Below are positions 1 through 6,147 of a stretch of DNA of 6,936 nucleotides, in pieces. This DNA is from Gammaproteobacteria bacterium (GTDB lineage: Bacteria; Pseudomonadota; Gammaproteobacteria; J044), in NCBI GenBank assembly GCA_003696465.1, contig RFHG01000067.1:1-6936 (forward strand), read 5' to 3'. The notes under the pieces are model-generated. The model made no database searches and had not been told where the DNA came from. It saw only the letters and a list, made by a program, of their open reading frames with translations. Each line of letters begins with the position of its first letter. The first letter of the stretch is position 1. The position numbers were made by a program, and so were the translations under genes.

Positions 1-683
1 CCGCCAGGCAGCGTCTTGCACGCTCCCGGCTGGCGCTGGCGATGGGTCGGCCGGGTGAACTCGTCTCGGAGTTGGAAATGCCGGAGATCACGATCCCGGC
101 TGCGGACGAGGAGGGAGACTTCGAGGCATATTGGCGTCGGGTCGAGGCCGGGCATCCTCGCCTGCAGGCCCTGCGCGAGCGTCTGGCGGCAGCACGCAAA
201 GAGGTGGAGGCGGCGCGCAATAGCGAGGGTCCGGTGTTGAGAGCCGGCCTGGAGGCTTCGGTCTACAACCGCTCTGCCGGCTCGACTCACCCGATCGGAG
301 GTGGCCTGGAACTCTCGGTGCCCTTGTATACCGGCGGTCGGCGGGAGGCCGCCATTGCGCATGCCGAGGCCGAAGCCACACAGGCTCAGGCCGACTTGCA
401 GGAGGCGTTGTCGAGACTGCGTCAGGAGGCACTGGAACTGTGGGTACAAGGGGAGACCCTGCGGACCGACTATCAGGGATTGCGGGTCGAAGGAGACTAC
501 CGGGAGCTCTATCTGGATCGCAGTCGGGCGCTCTACGACCTGGAAGTGAAGACCGACCTGGGGGATGCGATGACGCGGATCTCCGAGGTCCGTCTGGCGA
601 CCGCCCGGACACTCTTCGCCTGGGCCCTCAATCGGGCGAGGATGAAGGCGATGACCGGAGAATTACTGGAGAAGACACCATGA
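1..683 (+). CDS. TolC-family outer membrane efflux protein, C-terminal part (5' truncated by window)
   Basis: The reading frame is open from position 3 through the stop at 681-683, giving about 226 residues with no start inside the window. The ATG at 42 is internal, because the codons before it continue the same helical pattern (ARSRLALAMGRP). The visible part matches the second outer-membrane-efflux repeat: a long Ala/Glu/Arg-rich helix (HPRLQALRERLAAARKEV), a beta segment ending in a ...GGGLELSVPLYTGGRRE-type strand-turn, then another long amphipathic helix. TolC-type proteins form a trimeric outer-membrane barrel with a periplasmic alpha-helical tunnel that docks onto an adaptor and an inner-membrane pump. 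The next gene overlaps it by ATGA and encodes such an adaptor, so the two are translationally coupled. Family assignment is firm; substrate and pump are unknown, since no pump gene lies downstream and any partner would be upstream of the window. Confidence 0.88.
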   Translation, partial: ARQRLARSRLALAMGRPGELVSELEMPEITIPAADEEGDFEAYWRRVEAGHPRLQALRERLAAARKEVEAARNSEGPVLRAGLEASVYNRSAGSTHPIGGGLELSVPLYTGGRREAAIAHAEAEATQAQADLQEALSRLRQEALELWVQGETLRTDYQGLRVEGDYRELYLDRSRALYDLEVKTDLGDAMTRISEVRLATARTLFAWALNRARMKAMTGELLEKTP

Positions 684-1453
684 ACGACAGGTCCGTGTCC
701 TCGATTTTTTTGCTCGCAGGTTTGCTGTCGTTATCGCTCCTGACGTGCATGCCGGTTTCGGCAGGCGAATTTCCGGCCCTGGTGGATTGGGGGCGGCGGG
801 TGACGCTGGGAACCCTGGAATCCGGCGTCGTTGCCGAGGTGATGGTGACCGAGGGGCAACGGGTGAAGAAGGGGGCATTGCTCCTACGGCTGGATCAGCG
901 CAGATTCGAGGCCGATCTTGCGGCTGCGCAGGCGGCCTACCGGCATGCAGAGGCGTTGCTGGCAGAGGCGCAGCAGGAGTTCGACCGGGCGCAGGAACTC
1001 TATGATCGTACGGTACTCTCGGAGCATGAGCGAACGGTTGCCGTGATCGGTTTGCGCAAGGCGCAGGCGGCAAAAGAGAAAGCCCGCGCCGATCTCGTGC
1101 GCGCTCGATTGGCCTTGGAGCACAGTGAGCTGCATGCCCCATTCGATGGAGTGGTGCAACGCGTAATGGCCGTGCCGGGGCAGCCGGTGAATGCACGAAT
1201 GAAGCTGCCATCCCTATTGATGTTGGCCGATACCCATTGGCTGGAGGTGCGGGCCCAGGCGAGCCCCGCGATGGTGCAGGGGCTGCTGGCTGCAGACAAG
1301 GCGGAAGTGGTCCTCGACGGAACTTCCTTGCCAGTGGTGCATCTGACGCACTCGTTTTCTTCCGCCGGCGGCAATGTAACCGTCAGGATACGTGTCAAGC
1401 GGCCGGATGACCTGGTAGTACGGCCCGGCCAGCCGGCAAGTATCCGTTGGTAG
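680..1453 (+). CDS. Short HlyD/RND-type periplasmic adaptor (membrane fusion protein)
   Basis: This encodes 257 residues starting at ATG 680. That start is supported by GGAG at 668-671 with an 8-nt spacer and by the 4-bp ATGA overlap with the TolC-like gene. An open frame continues upstream but lies inside the TolC gene. Residues 8-28 form a hydrophobic signal peptide, probably cut by signal peptidase I after VSA28; a weak lipobox-like LLTC23 makes a lipoprotein possible. Residues about 40-72 are the first half of a lipoyl/biotinyl-like domain (GTLESGVVAEVMVTEGQRVK), 73-147 a coiled-coil hairpin rich in Ala/Glu/Arg, and 148-175 the second lipoyl half (HSELHAPFDGVVQRVMAVPG). The rest is a shortened beta-barrel region. 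Typical RND adaptors have 350-400 residues, so the membrane-proximal domain is missing or minimal. It should bridge the TolC-like protein to an inner-membrane transporter. No pump gene follows, so the substrate cannot be predicted. Confidence 0.88.
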   Translation: MNDRSVSSIFLLAGLLSLSLLTCMPVSAGEFPALVDWGRRVTLGTLESGVVAEVMVTEGQRVKKGALLLRLDQRRFEADLAAAQAAYRHAEALLAEAQQEFDRAQELYDRTVLSEHERTVAVIGLRKAQAAKEKARADLVRARLALEHSELHAPFDGVVQRVMAVPGQPVNARMKLPSLLMLADTHWLEVRAQASPAMVQGLLAADKAEVVLDGTSLPVVHLTHSFSSAGGNVTVRIRVKRPDDLVVRPGQPASIRW

Positions 1454-1455
1454 CA

Positions 1456-1473
1456 GGGGTTACTCGTAACCCC
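1456..1473. terminator. Hairpin between convergent genes, possible bidirectional terminator
   Basis: A perfect inverted repeat, GGGGTTAC (1456-1463) and GTAACCCC (1466-1473), sits between and within the ends of the convergent adaptor and phosphoesterase genes. It includes the phosphoesterase stop codon (TAA, complement of 1460-1462). It folds as a 7-bp GC-rich stem with a CTCG loop. No T-tract follows on either strand, so it is a weak candidate for an intrinsic terminator. It could instead limit convergent read-through or protect mRNA 3' ends. Confidence 0.35.
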
Positions 1474-2344
1474 CCGAGGCCACATCGAGACCCTGTGGCA
1501 TGCCTTCGGCCCGCAGGACCTCGCTGAGAATTTGGCCGTCTGGCATGAGAGCGAGGAGACGGAATCCGGGTTGTTGCTGGTCGACGCTGAACCGGGCGCT
1601 GCCGGGTGCGAATTGGACGCAGGTTGAGGGTGTGCCCATCAGGCGCACGCCGTTCCGATGTTCGTCGAACAGCTGGTGGACATGGCCCCAGAGCAGGCCC
1701 TTGACCTGGGGTAGTCCTGCGATGCTATCGAACAGCGCTTCGGCGTTGTCCAGCCCCATCTCATCGATCCAGTCGCTGCCCACCGGCACTGGCTGGTGGT
1801 GGAGGCTGATCAAGGTAGGACTATCGGATTCGGCCAACGCCTGCTGCAACATGTCGATTTCTGCGGCATCCAGGTGGCCGCCGACCTCCCCGGGTACCAC
1901 CGAATCGAGCAGGATCAGCCGCCAGCCCTTGCAATCGACCACCTGCGGGCAGGAAACGCGCTGGCTCCGCAGATGTTCGCGCATGACGACGGGAATGTCG
2001 TGATTGCCAGGAAGACAGTGAACGGGGATCCCAAATTCGTCCAGGAGATGCGCCAGCCGTCGATAGCCTTCCGGACTTGCGTCGTGGACCAGATCACCAG
2101 TCGCCAACACCAGATCGGGTCGCCAACCGGTTTCTCGGAAGGTCGTGATGATACTGCGGAAGCTGTCAAGGGTATTGACACCGAGGAGCCGCCCCGTTTC
2201 GTCCGCATACAGGTGCGTGTCGGTCACCTGCAGCACTTTCAGGCAATCCGGAGGCAAAGCGGCGCTGTGCAAGCCGCGTTCACGTGCCTTGCCGAAGTTC
2301 GCGGGGCCTGTCCGGTGTCTGGCCTGTGCCACCTGCCTTGCCAT
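1460..2344 (-). CDS. cpdA: CpdA-like 3',5'-cyclic-AMP phosphodiesterase (calcineurin-type metallophosphoesterase)
   Basis: This encodes 294 residues if it starts at ATG 2344. It has the full set of class III cyclic-nucleotide phosphodiesterase motifs: D42-x-H44 (QVTDTHLY), GD84 (ATGDLVHD), G-N114-H-D (LPGNHD), the HH pair near 182-183 (SLHHQPVP) and GH221-V-H223 (WGHVHQ). These side chains bind the two catalytic metals. CpdA hydrolyses cAMP to AMP in the cytoplasm and so damps CRP-dependent regulation. The GVNT after the first motif and the VGSDWIDEMGLDNAE segment are typical of this subgroup. The start is uncertain: a GTG at 2428 extends the frame to 322 residues but would cover the oxyR promoter region, and a TTG at 2272 would match the shorter leader of most relatives; none has a convincing ribosome site. 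It is divergent from oxyR. Substrate specificity is inferred from motifs. Confidence 0.87.
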   Translation of the reverse strand: MARQVAQARHRTGPANFGKARERGLHSAALPPDCLKVLQVTDTHLYADETGRLLGVNTLDSFRSIITTFRETGWRPDLVLATGDLVHDASPEGYRRLAHLLDEFGIPVHCLPGNHDIPVVMREHLRSQRVSCPQVVDCKGWRLILLDSVVPGEVGGHLDAAEIDMLQQALAESDSPTLISLHHQPVPVGSDWIDEMGLDNAEALFDSIAGLPQVKGLLWGHVHQLFDEHRNGVRLMGTPSTCVQFAPGSARFSVDQQQPGFRLLALMPDGQILSEVLRAEGMPQGLDVASGGYE

Positions 2345-2364
2345 TTGTCGGTTGGGTTTCCAGG

Positions 2365-2370
2365 TATAGT
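2365..2370 (+). promoter_or_regulatory. Candidate -10 element for oxyR
   Basis: TATAGT matches five of six bases of the sigma-70 -10 consensus and lies 63 bp before the oxyR start, in the spacer shared with the divergent phosphoesterase gene. No -35 fits well: TTGTCG at 2345 leaves only 14 bp and TTGCCA at 2338 leaves 21. The element sits in an imperfect palindrome (GGTATAGTAGACC, 2363-2375), so the opposite strand could also use it. I see no ATAG-N7-CTAT OxyR motif here. Confidence 0.25.
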
Positions 2371-2433
2371 AGACCAAAGCCTCTGCGGCGATGACACAAT
2401 GTTGGCCAGATTTGTGAGCGAGTTCCACCCCTT

Positions 2434-3387
2434 ATGACCTTGAATGAGCTGAGGTACATCGTCGCCGTGGCACGCGAGCGGCATTTTGGCAAGGCAGCAG
2501 ATTCCTGTCATGTGAGTCAGCCCACGCTGAGCGTGGCAGTTCGCAAGCTGGAAGACGAGCTGGGGGTCACCCTGTTCGAACGGCGAAAGGGGGAGGTGAG
2601 TGTCACTCCCATTGGAGAGCAGATCGTCGGTCAGGCGCAGCGCGTATTGGAGGAAGTGGGTGCCATTCGCCAGACTGCCGAGCAGGGCAAGGACCAGCTG
2701 GCAGGTCCCCTACGGCTGGGCGCCATCTACACCATCGGCCCTTACCTGCTGCCGCACTTGATTCCCAACCTGGCGAAGACCGCGCCGCAGATGCCGTTGG
2801 TGGTGGAGGAGAACTACACTGCCGTGCTGAGCGAGAGGCTGCGGCAGGGCGAGCTGGACGTGGTCATCATCTCGCTGCCCTTCGATGAACCCGGCGTACG
2901 TACGCTGCCGCTCTATGAGGAACCCTTCGTACTGCTGATCCCCAGCTCCCATCCGCTGAATCAATACGACGAGGTCGAGGTGGACCAGCTCAAGGACGAG
3001 GATGTGTTGCTGCTCGGTTCGGGCCATTGCTTTCGTGATCAGGTACTCGAAGTATGTCCGGATTGTCTGGCCAAGCGAGGCAGCGACGGACGCCCCCGCC
3101 AATTCCTGGAGAGCAGCTCGCTGGAGACCATTCGTTACATGGTCGCCAGCGGCCTGGGCGTCACCGTGCTGCCCTGCACCGCGGCAGGGGCGGAACGATT
3201 CTCGGAACGGCTGCTGAAGGTAAAACGCTTTGCCGGAAAGCCGCCGAGCCGGGTAGTCGCCCTGGCCTGGCGCAAGAGCTTTCCGCGGCCAGAGGCGGTC
3301 AATGCGGTGCGCGAGGCCATTCTGCGGGCCCCCTTGAGCTGTATTCGTCCTCTCGACCAGCCTCGAACGCTGTCCCCCGATCATTGA
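2434..3387 (+). CDS. oxyR: OxyR, hydrogen-peroxide-sensing LysR-type regulator
   Basis: This encodes 317 residues. The N-terminal winged helix-turn-helix (residues about 1-60) contains RHFGKAADSCHVSQPTLS followed by VRKLEDELGV, almost identical in pattern to E. coli OxyR. A linker helix then leads to the effector-binding domain, with GPYLLPHLIP near residue 105. The peroxide sensor is present: C199 in GHCFRDQ and C208 nine residues on, exactly the E. coli numbers. Oxidation by H2O2 forms a C199-C208 disulfide and switches the tetramer to an activator of catalase, peroxidase and iron-protection genes. C211 is an additional cysteine making C208-P-D-C211. The ATG at 2434 gives the conserved start MTLNELRYIVAVARERHF; its ribosome site is weak (GAGCGAG, about 11 nt away), consistent with low regulator levels. 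It is divergent from the phosphoesterase gene and directly upstream of a peroxide-defence operon that carries an OxyR operator. Confidence 0.96.
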   Translation: MTLNELRYIVAVARERHFGKAADSCHVSQPTLSVAVRKLEDELGVTLFERRKGEVSVTPIGEQIVGQAQRVLEEVGAIRQTAEQGKDQLAGPLRLGAIYTIGPYLLPHLIPNLAKTAPQMPLVVEENYTAVLSERLRQGELDVVIISLPFDEPGVRTLPLYEEPFVLLIPSSHPLNQYDEVEVDQLKDEDVLLLGSGHCFRDQVLEVCPDCLAKRGSDGRPRQFLESSSLETIRYMVASGLGVTVLPCTAAGAERFSERLLKVKRFAGKPPSRVVALAWRKSFPRPEAVNAVREAILRAPLSCIRPLDQPRTLSPDH

Positions 3388-3397
3388 AATCCCGCCG

Positions 3398-3434
3398 ATA
3401 GCGCATACCTATTGCACGCATTGGGAGAAACAAT
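3398..3434 (+). promoter_or_regulatory. OxyR operator upstream of the rubrerythrin operon
   Basis: Four tetranucleotides are spaced exactly as in the extended OxyR recognition element: ATAG (3398-3401), seven bases, CTAT (3409-3412), seven bases, ATTG (3420-3423), seven bases, CAAT (3431-3434). The left half is a perfect ATAG-N7-CTAT and the right half differs at one base in each arm. Both halves also fit the general LysR T-N11-A pattern. The right end abuts the position expected for the -35 box, where oxidised OxyR contacts RNA polymerase. The site lies 10 bp after the oxyR stop codon and 86 bp before the rubrerythrin start. Confidence 0.72.
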
Positions 3435-3463
3435 TTCCTCTCTCAATGGGGGGGCACTATATT
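3435..3463 (+). promoter_or_regulatory. Activator-dependent promoter of the rubrerythrin operon
   Basis: TATATT at 3458-3463 matches five of six bases of the -10 consensus. With a 17-bp spacer the -35 hexamer would be TTCCTC (3435-3440), a poor match, as expected for a promoter that needs an activator. This hexamer starts on the base after the OxyR operator. Transcription would begin near 3470, giving a leader of about 50 nt. An 8-bp inverted repeat (GGGAGAAA 3423-3430, TTTCTCCC 3462-3469) flanks the core. Confidence 0.5.
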
Positions 3464-3476
3464 TCTCCCCGCTAGC

Positions 3477-3492
3477 ACCGGAATCGTCCGGT
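3477..3492 (+). other. Leader hairpin in rubrerythrin mRNA
   Basis: ACCGGA (3477-3482), loop ATCG, TCCGGT (3487-3492) form a perfect 6-bp stem, within a few bases of the predicted transcript 5' end. It is followed by an unstructured stretch and a strong ribosome site. A 5'-terminal stem-loop of this kind commonly stabilises abundant mRNAs. There is no evidence that it binds a ligand. Confidence 0.4.
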
Positions 3493-3520
3493 TTCATTGC
3501 AGCAACTAAGGAGGAATGAC

Positions 3521-3940
<420 letters not shown>

Positions 3941-3959
3941 TCCGGCGGTTGCCTGAACA

Positions 3960-3984
3960 GAAGGGGCCGCGAGGCCCCTTTTTC
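3960..3984 (+). terminator. Intrinsic terminator/attenuator after rubrerythrin
   Basis: AAGGGGCC (3961-3968), loop GCGA, GGCCCCTT (3973-3980) form a perfect 8-bp stem with a GNRA tetraloop, followed by a run of T (3979-3983). This is a standard rho-independent terminator. It lies 20 bp after the rubrerythrin stop and 24 bp before the next start. I see no clear new promoter in that gap, so the downstream genes probably depend on partial read-through. Confidence 0.85.
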
Positions 3985-4007
3985 AACGAATTCGAGGAGA
4001 TACGGTA

Positions 4008-5336
4008 ATGGCAGGAGCAAGAGAAGGCAGCCTCGAGGCGCCGACCCGACACCCCATCGACTGGCAGAACCCGGACTACTATGACGAGGACAAGCTGTTC
4101 GCCGAGCTGGAGCGGGTCTACGACATCTGCCACGGTTGTCGACGCTGCGTCAGTCTCTGCAATGCCTTTCCCACCTTGTTCGACCTGGTGGACGAGTCCG
4201 ACACCATGGAGGTGGACGGCGTCGCCAAGGAAGACTACTGGAAGGTGGTCGACCACTGCTACCTGTGCGACCTGTGTTTCCTGACCAAGTGCCCCTATGT
4301 GCCGCCCCATGAATGGGACGTGGATTTTCCACACCTGATGCTGCAGGCCAAGGCGGTCAAATACCGCCAACAGGGCGCATCGTTGCGCGACAAGACCCTG
4401 ACCGACACCGATATGCTCGGCACCATTGCGGGTATCCCGGTGGTCGCCGGGATGGTCAATACGCTCAATGAGAACGGCGCCTTCCGTAAGGTGCTCGAGA
4501 GCAGCTTCGGGGTGCATCACGATGCCAAGCTGCCGAAGTTTCACAGCAAGTCGTTGCGCTCGCGCATCCAGCCCGAATCGGGCGAGGGTGCCGAGCCCGC
4601 CGGTCCCACTACCGGTAAGGTGGCCCTGTTCGCCACTTGTTACGGGAACCGCAATGACCCGAAGAGCGGTGACGACCTGGTGGCGGTGCTGCGGCACAAC
4701 GGCATCAAGGTGACCCTGGCCGAGAAAGAGCGCTGCTGTGGCATGCCGAAACTCGAACTGGGCGACATGCAGGCAGTGGCCGAGGCGAAGGAGGTCAATA
4801 TCCCGGTACTGGCGAAGCTGGTGGACGAGGGCTGGGATATCGTCGCGCCGGTCCCCTCCTGCGTTCTGATGTTCAAGCAGGAGCTGCCGCTGATGTTCCC
4901 GGATGATCCGGAGGTGGCCAAGGTGCGCGATGCCATCTACGACCCCTTCGAATACCTGATGCTGCGCCACAAGCACGGCAAGCTGAATACGGATTTCAAG
5001 CATCCGCTGGGCAAGGTGGCCTATCACGCGGCCTGTCATCAGCGGGTGCAACGCATCGGGCCCAAGACCCGGGAGCTGTTGTCACTGATTCCCGGCACCG
5101 AAGTGGAGACCATCGAGCGGTGTTCCGGCCACGACGGCACCTATGCGGTGAAGAAGGAGTTCCACGAGATCTCCATGAAGATCGGCCGACCGGTCTACAA
5201 CAAGGTCAAGCAGATACAGCCCGACCACTACAGCAGTGACTGTGCCATGGCGGGCGAGCAGATCGCGAACGGGTTGCGCGACGGCAGCGAGCCGGAACAT
5301 CCCATCAGCCTGGTGCGCTTGGCCTACGGTATATGA
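4008..5336 (+). CDS. GlpC/HdrD-like iron-sulfur oxidoreductase (two 4Fe-4S motifs plus CCG domains)
   Basis: This encodes 442 residues. Near the N terminus two ferredoxin-type motifs provide eight cysteines for two 4Fe-4S clusters: C41-x2-C44-x2-C47-x3-C51 and C84-x2-C87-x2-C90-x4-C95-P. The C-terminal half has two cysteine-rich CCG-type domains, as in GlpC and HdrB/HdrD. The first has C211, C243-C244-G and C285; the second has C343, C372-S-G (one cysteine replaced by serine) and C412. Such proteins carry electrons between a membrane quinone or soluble donor and a partner. There is no signal peptide or clear membrane helix, so it is cytosolic or peripheral. GAGGAG (3994-3999) precedes ATG 4008 by 8 nt. 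Its place between a rubredoxin-less rubrerythrin and DUF3501 suggests that it supplies electrons to the diiron protein; this is inference. A glycerol-3-phosphate dehydrogenase subunit is less likely, because no glpA/glpB lies nearby. Confidence 0.9.
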   Translation: MAGAREGSLEAPTRHPIDWQNPDYYDEDKLFAELERVYDICHGCRRCVSLCNAFPTLFDLVDESDTMEVDGVAKEDYWKVVDHCYLCDLCFLTKCPYVPPHEWDVDFPHLMLQAKAVKYRQQGASLRDKTLTDTDMLGTIAGIPVVAGMVNTLNENGAFRKVLESSFGVHHDAKLPKFHSKSLRSRIQPESGEGAEPAGPTTGKVALFATCYGNRNDPKSGDDLVAVLRHNGIKVTLAEKERCCGMPKLELGDMQAVAEAKEVNIPVLAKLVDEGWDIVAPVPSCVLMFKQELPLMFPDDPEVAKVRDAIYDPFEYLMLRHKHGKLNTDFKHPLGKVAYHAACHQRVQRIGPKTRELLSLIPGTEVETIERCSGHDGTYAVKKEFHEISMKIGRPVYNKVKQIQPDHYSSDCAMAGEQIANGLRDGSEPEHPISLVRLAYGI

Positions 5337-5347
5337 GGATATTGATC

Positions 5348-5935
5348 ATGAGCCAGAAACTGAGCAGAGAGGATCTCTACAGCCTGGAGAAGTATGCCGA
5401 GGTGCGCCCCGAGTTTCGCGCCCGCATCATGCAGCACAAGCAGGACCGGCGCGTGCCCATCGGGCCCAATGCCACCCTCCATTTCGAGGACGCACTCACC
5501 ATGCAATACCAGGTCCAGGAGATGTTGCGGATCGAGCGCATCTTCGAGGCCGAGGGTATTCAGGAAGAGCTGGACGCCTATAATCCGCTGATTCCCGATG
5601 GCAGCAACTGGAAGGCCACTTTCATGGTGGAGTTTCCTGACGAGAACGAGCGCCGTGAGCAGCTCAAGCGATTGCTGGGGATCGAGAAGCACGTCTGGGT
5701 ACAGATCGGTGACCTGCCGCGGGTGACGCCCATTGCAGACGAGGATCTGGAGCGCGAAGACGAGGAGAAGACCTCCTCGGTGCATTTCCTGCGTTTCGAA
5801 CTGACGCCGGAAATGGTACAGGCGGTCAAGGAAGGTGCCGACATCGCCATGGGCATCGACCATCCCAACTACACCCATACGGTGGAGAAGGTGCCGGCGA
5901 ACGTCCGCGACTCCCTGGCAAAAGACTTGGCCTGA
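5348..5935 (+). CDS. DUF3501 family protein
   Basis: This encodes 195 residues, recognised from the conserved signature of this uncharacterised family: LEKYAEVRPEFRARIMQHK, then GPNATLHFEDALTMQYQVQ, IQEELDAYNPLIPDGSNWKA, EKTSSVHFLRFELTPEMV and MGIDHPNYTH. No enzymatic motif that I know is present. The protein has no cysteine, so it cannot hold an Fe-S cluster itself. It has six histidines and many acidic residues, including a glutamate-rich helix at about 57-76, and no signal peptide or membrane segment. I chose ATG 5348 because GAGGA (5335-5339) lies 8 nt upstream and the product then begins like the family (short leader, then LSREDLYSLE). An ATG at 5333 overlapping the previous stop adds five residues but has no such site. 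It follows the Fe-S gene by 11 bp and is almost certainly cotranscribed. Family proteins are typically found beside this Fe-S gene and rubrerythrin, from memory. Confidence 0.92.
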   Translation: MSQKLSREDLYSLEKYAEVRPEFRARIMQHKQDRRVPIGPNATLHFEDALTMQYQVQEMLRIERIFEAEGIQEELDAYNPLIPDGSNWKATFMVEFPDENERREQLKRLLGIEKHVWVQIGDLPRVTPIADEDLEREDEEKTSSVHFLRFELTPEMVQAVKEGADIAMGIDHPNYTHTVEKVPANVRDSLAKDLA

Positions 5936-5947
5936 ATCAGGATAAAC

Positions 5948-5975
5948 CGCAAAGGACGCGAAGGAACGCAAAGGA
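5948..5975 (+). repeat. Short tandem repeat, three 9-bp units
   Basis: Three near-identical units follow the DUF3501 gene: CGCAAAGGA (5948-5956), CGCGAAGGA (5957-5965), one extra A, and CGCAAAGGA (5967-5975). Purine-rich repeats of this kind occur at intergenic sites in many proteobacterial genomes, as far as I recall. They have no known function. No protein-coding role is evident. Confidence 0.6.
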
Positions 5976-6000
5976 TACTGTGGAAAGGCTAAGGCGGCTT

Positions 6001-6020
6001 CCCTGCGGCTTCACGCAGGG
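6001..6020. repeat. Perfect 7-bp hairpin in the post-operon spacer
   Basis: CCCTGCG (6001-6007) and CGCAGGG (6014-6020) pair around the loop GCTTCA. The stem is GC-rich but has no following T-tract. It may serve as a 3'-end stabiliser or a rho-linked terminator for the rubrerythrin operon, or be the outer part of the adjacent REP-like repeat. Confidence 0.45.
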
Positions 6021-6050
6021 TGTGGTTGAGCGCAGCGATACCCACCACCG
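6018..6050. repeat. REP-like palindromic repeat
   Basis: The core GGTTGAGCGCAGCGATACCC (6024-6043), flanked by GGGTG on the left and ACCACC on the right, resembles a palindromic repeat I remember as common between genes in many proteobacteria and some cyanobacteria. Its usual arms are GGGTGGGT and ACCCACCC. Here the left arm is altered (GGGTGTGGT), so the stem folds only with bulged cytosines at 6043 and 6046. Family identity is from memory and needs a genome-wide copy count. Confidence 0.5.
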
Positions 6051-6056
6051 AAGGTT

Positions 6057-6074
6057 AGTGTGGAAGAACACACT
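6057..6074. repeat. Perfect 6-bp hairpin near the insertion-sequence end
   Basis: AGTGTG (6057-6062) and CACACT (6069-6074) pair around the loop GAAGAA. It lies between the REP-like repeat and the transposase stop. It may belong to the right end of the insertion sequence or to the host spacer; the element boundary cannot be placed from one copy. Confidence 0.35.
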
Positions 6075-6147
6075 GTATCAGGCACACGAACCCCTGGCCT
6101 GTTCCGACCCAACGTAAATCCGAGTTTTGTGGCCTGATCGTAGTCGG

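Noticed and set aside
88..612. A 174-codon minus-strand frame opposite the TolC-like gene
   Set aside because: The product is Pro/Arg/Ser-rich with no family features and is fully covered by a real gene.
440..679. An N-terminal extension of the adaptor gene starting at 440
   Set aside because: It would run inside the TolC-like gene in another frame and displace the clear signal peptide; ATG 680 has a ribosome site and ATGA coupling.
2345..2428. GTG start of the phosphoesterase giving 322 residues
   Set aside because: It has no good ribosome site, adds residues not expected in CpdA-type proteins and would consume the oxyR promoter region.
5928..6137. TGGCCTGA direct repeats (5928-5935 and 6130-6137) as IS target duplications
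   Set aside because: They flank the spacer and not the insertion sequence, and IS110 elements generally make no duplication; chance is likely at 8 bp.
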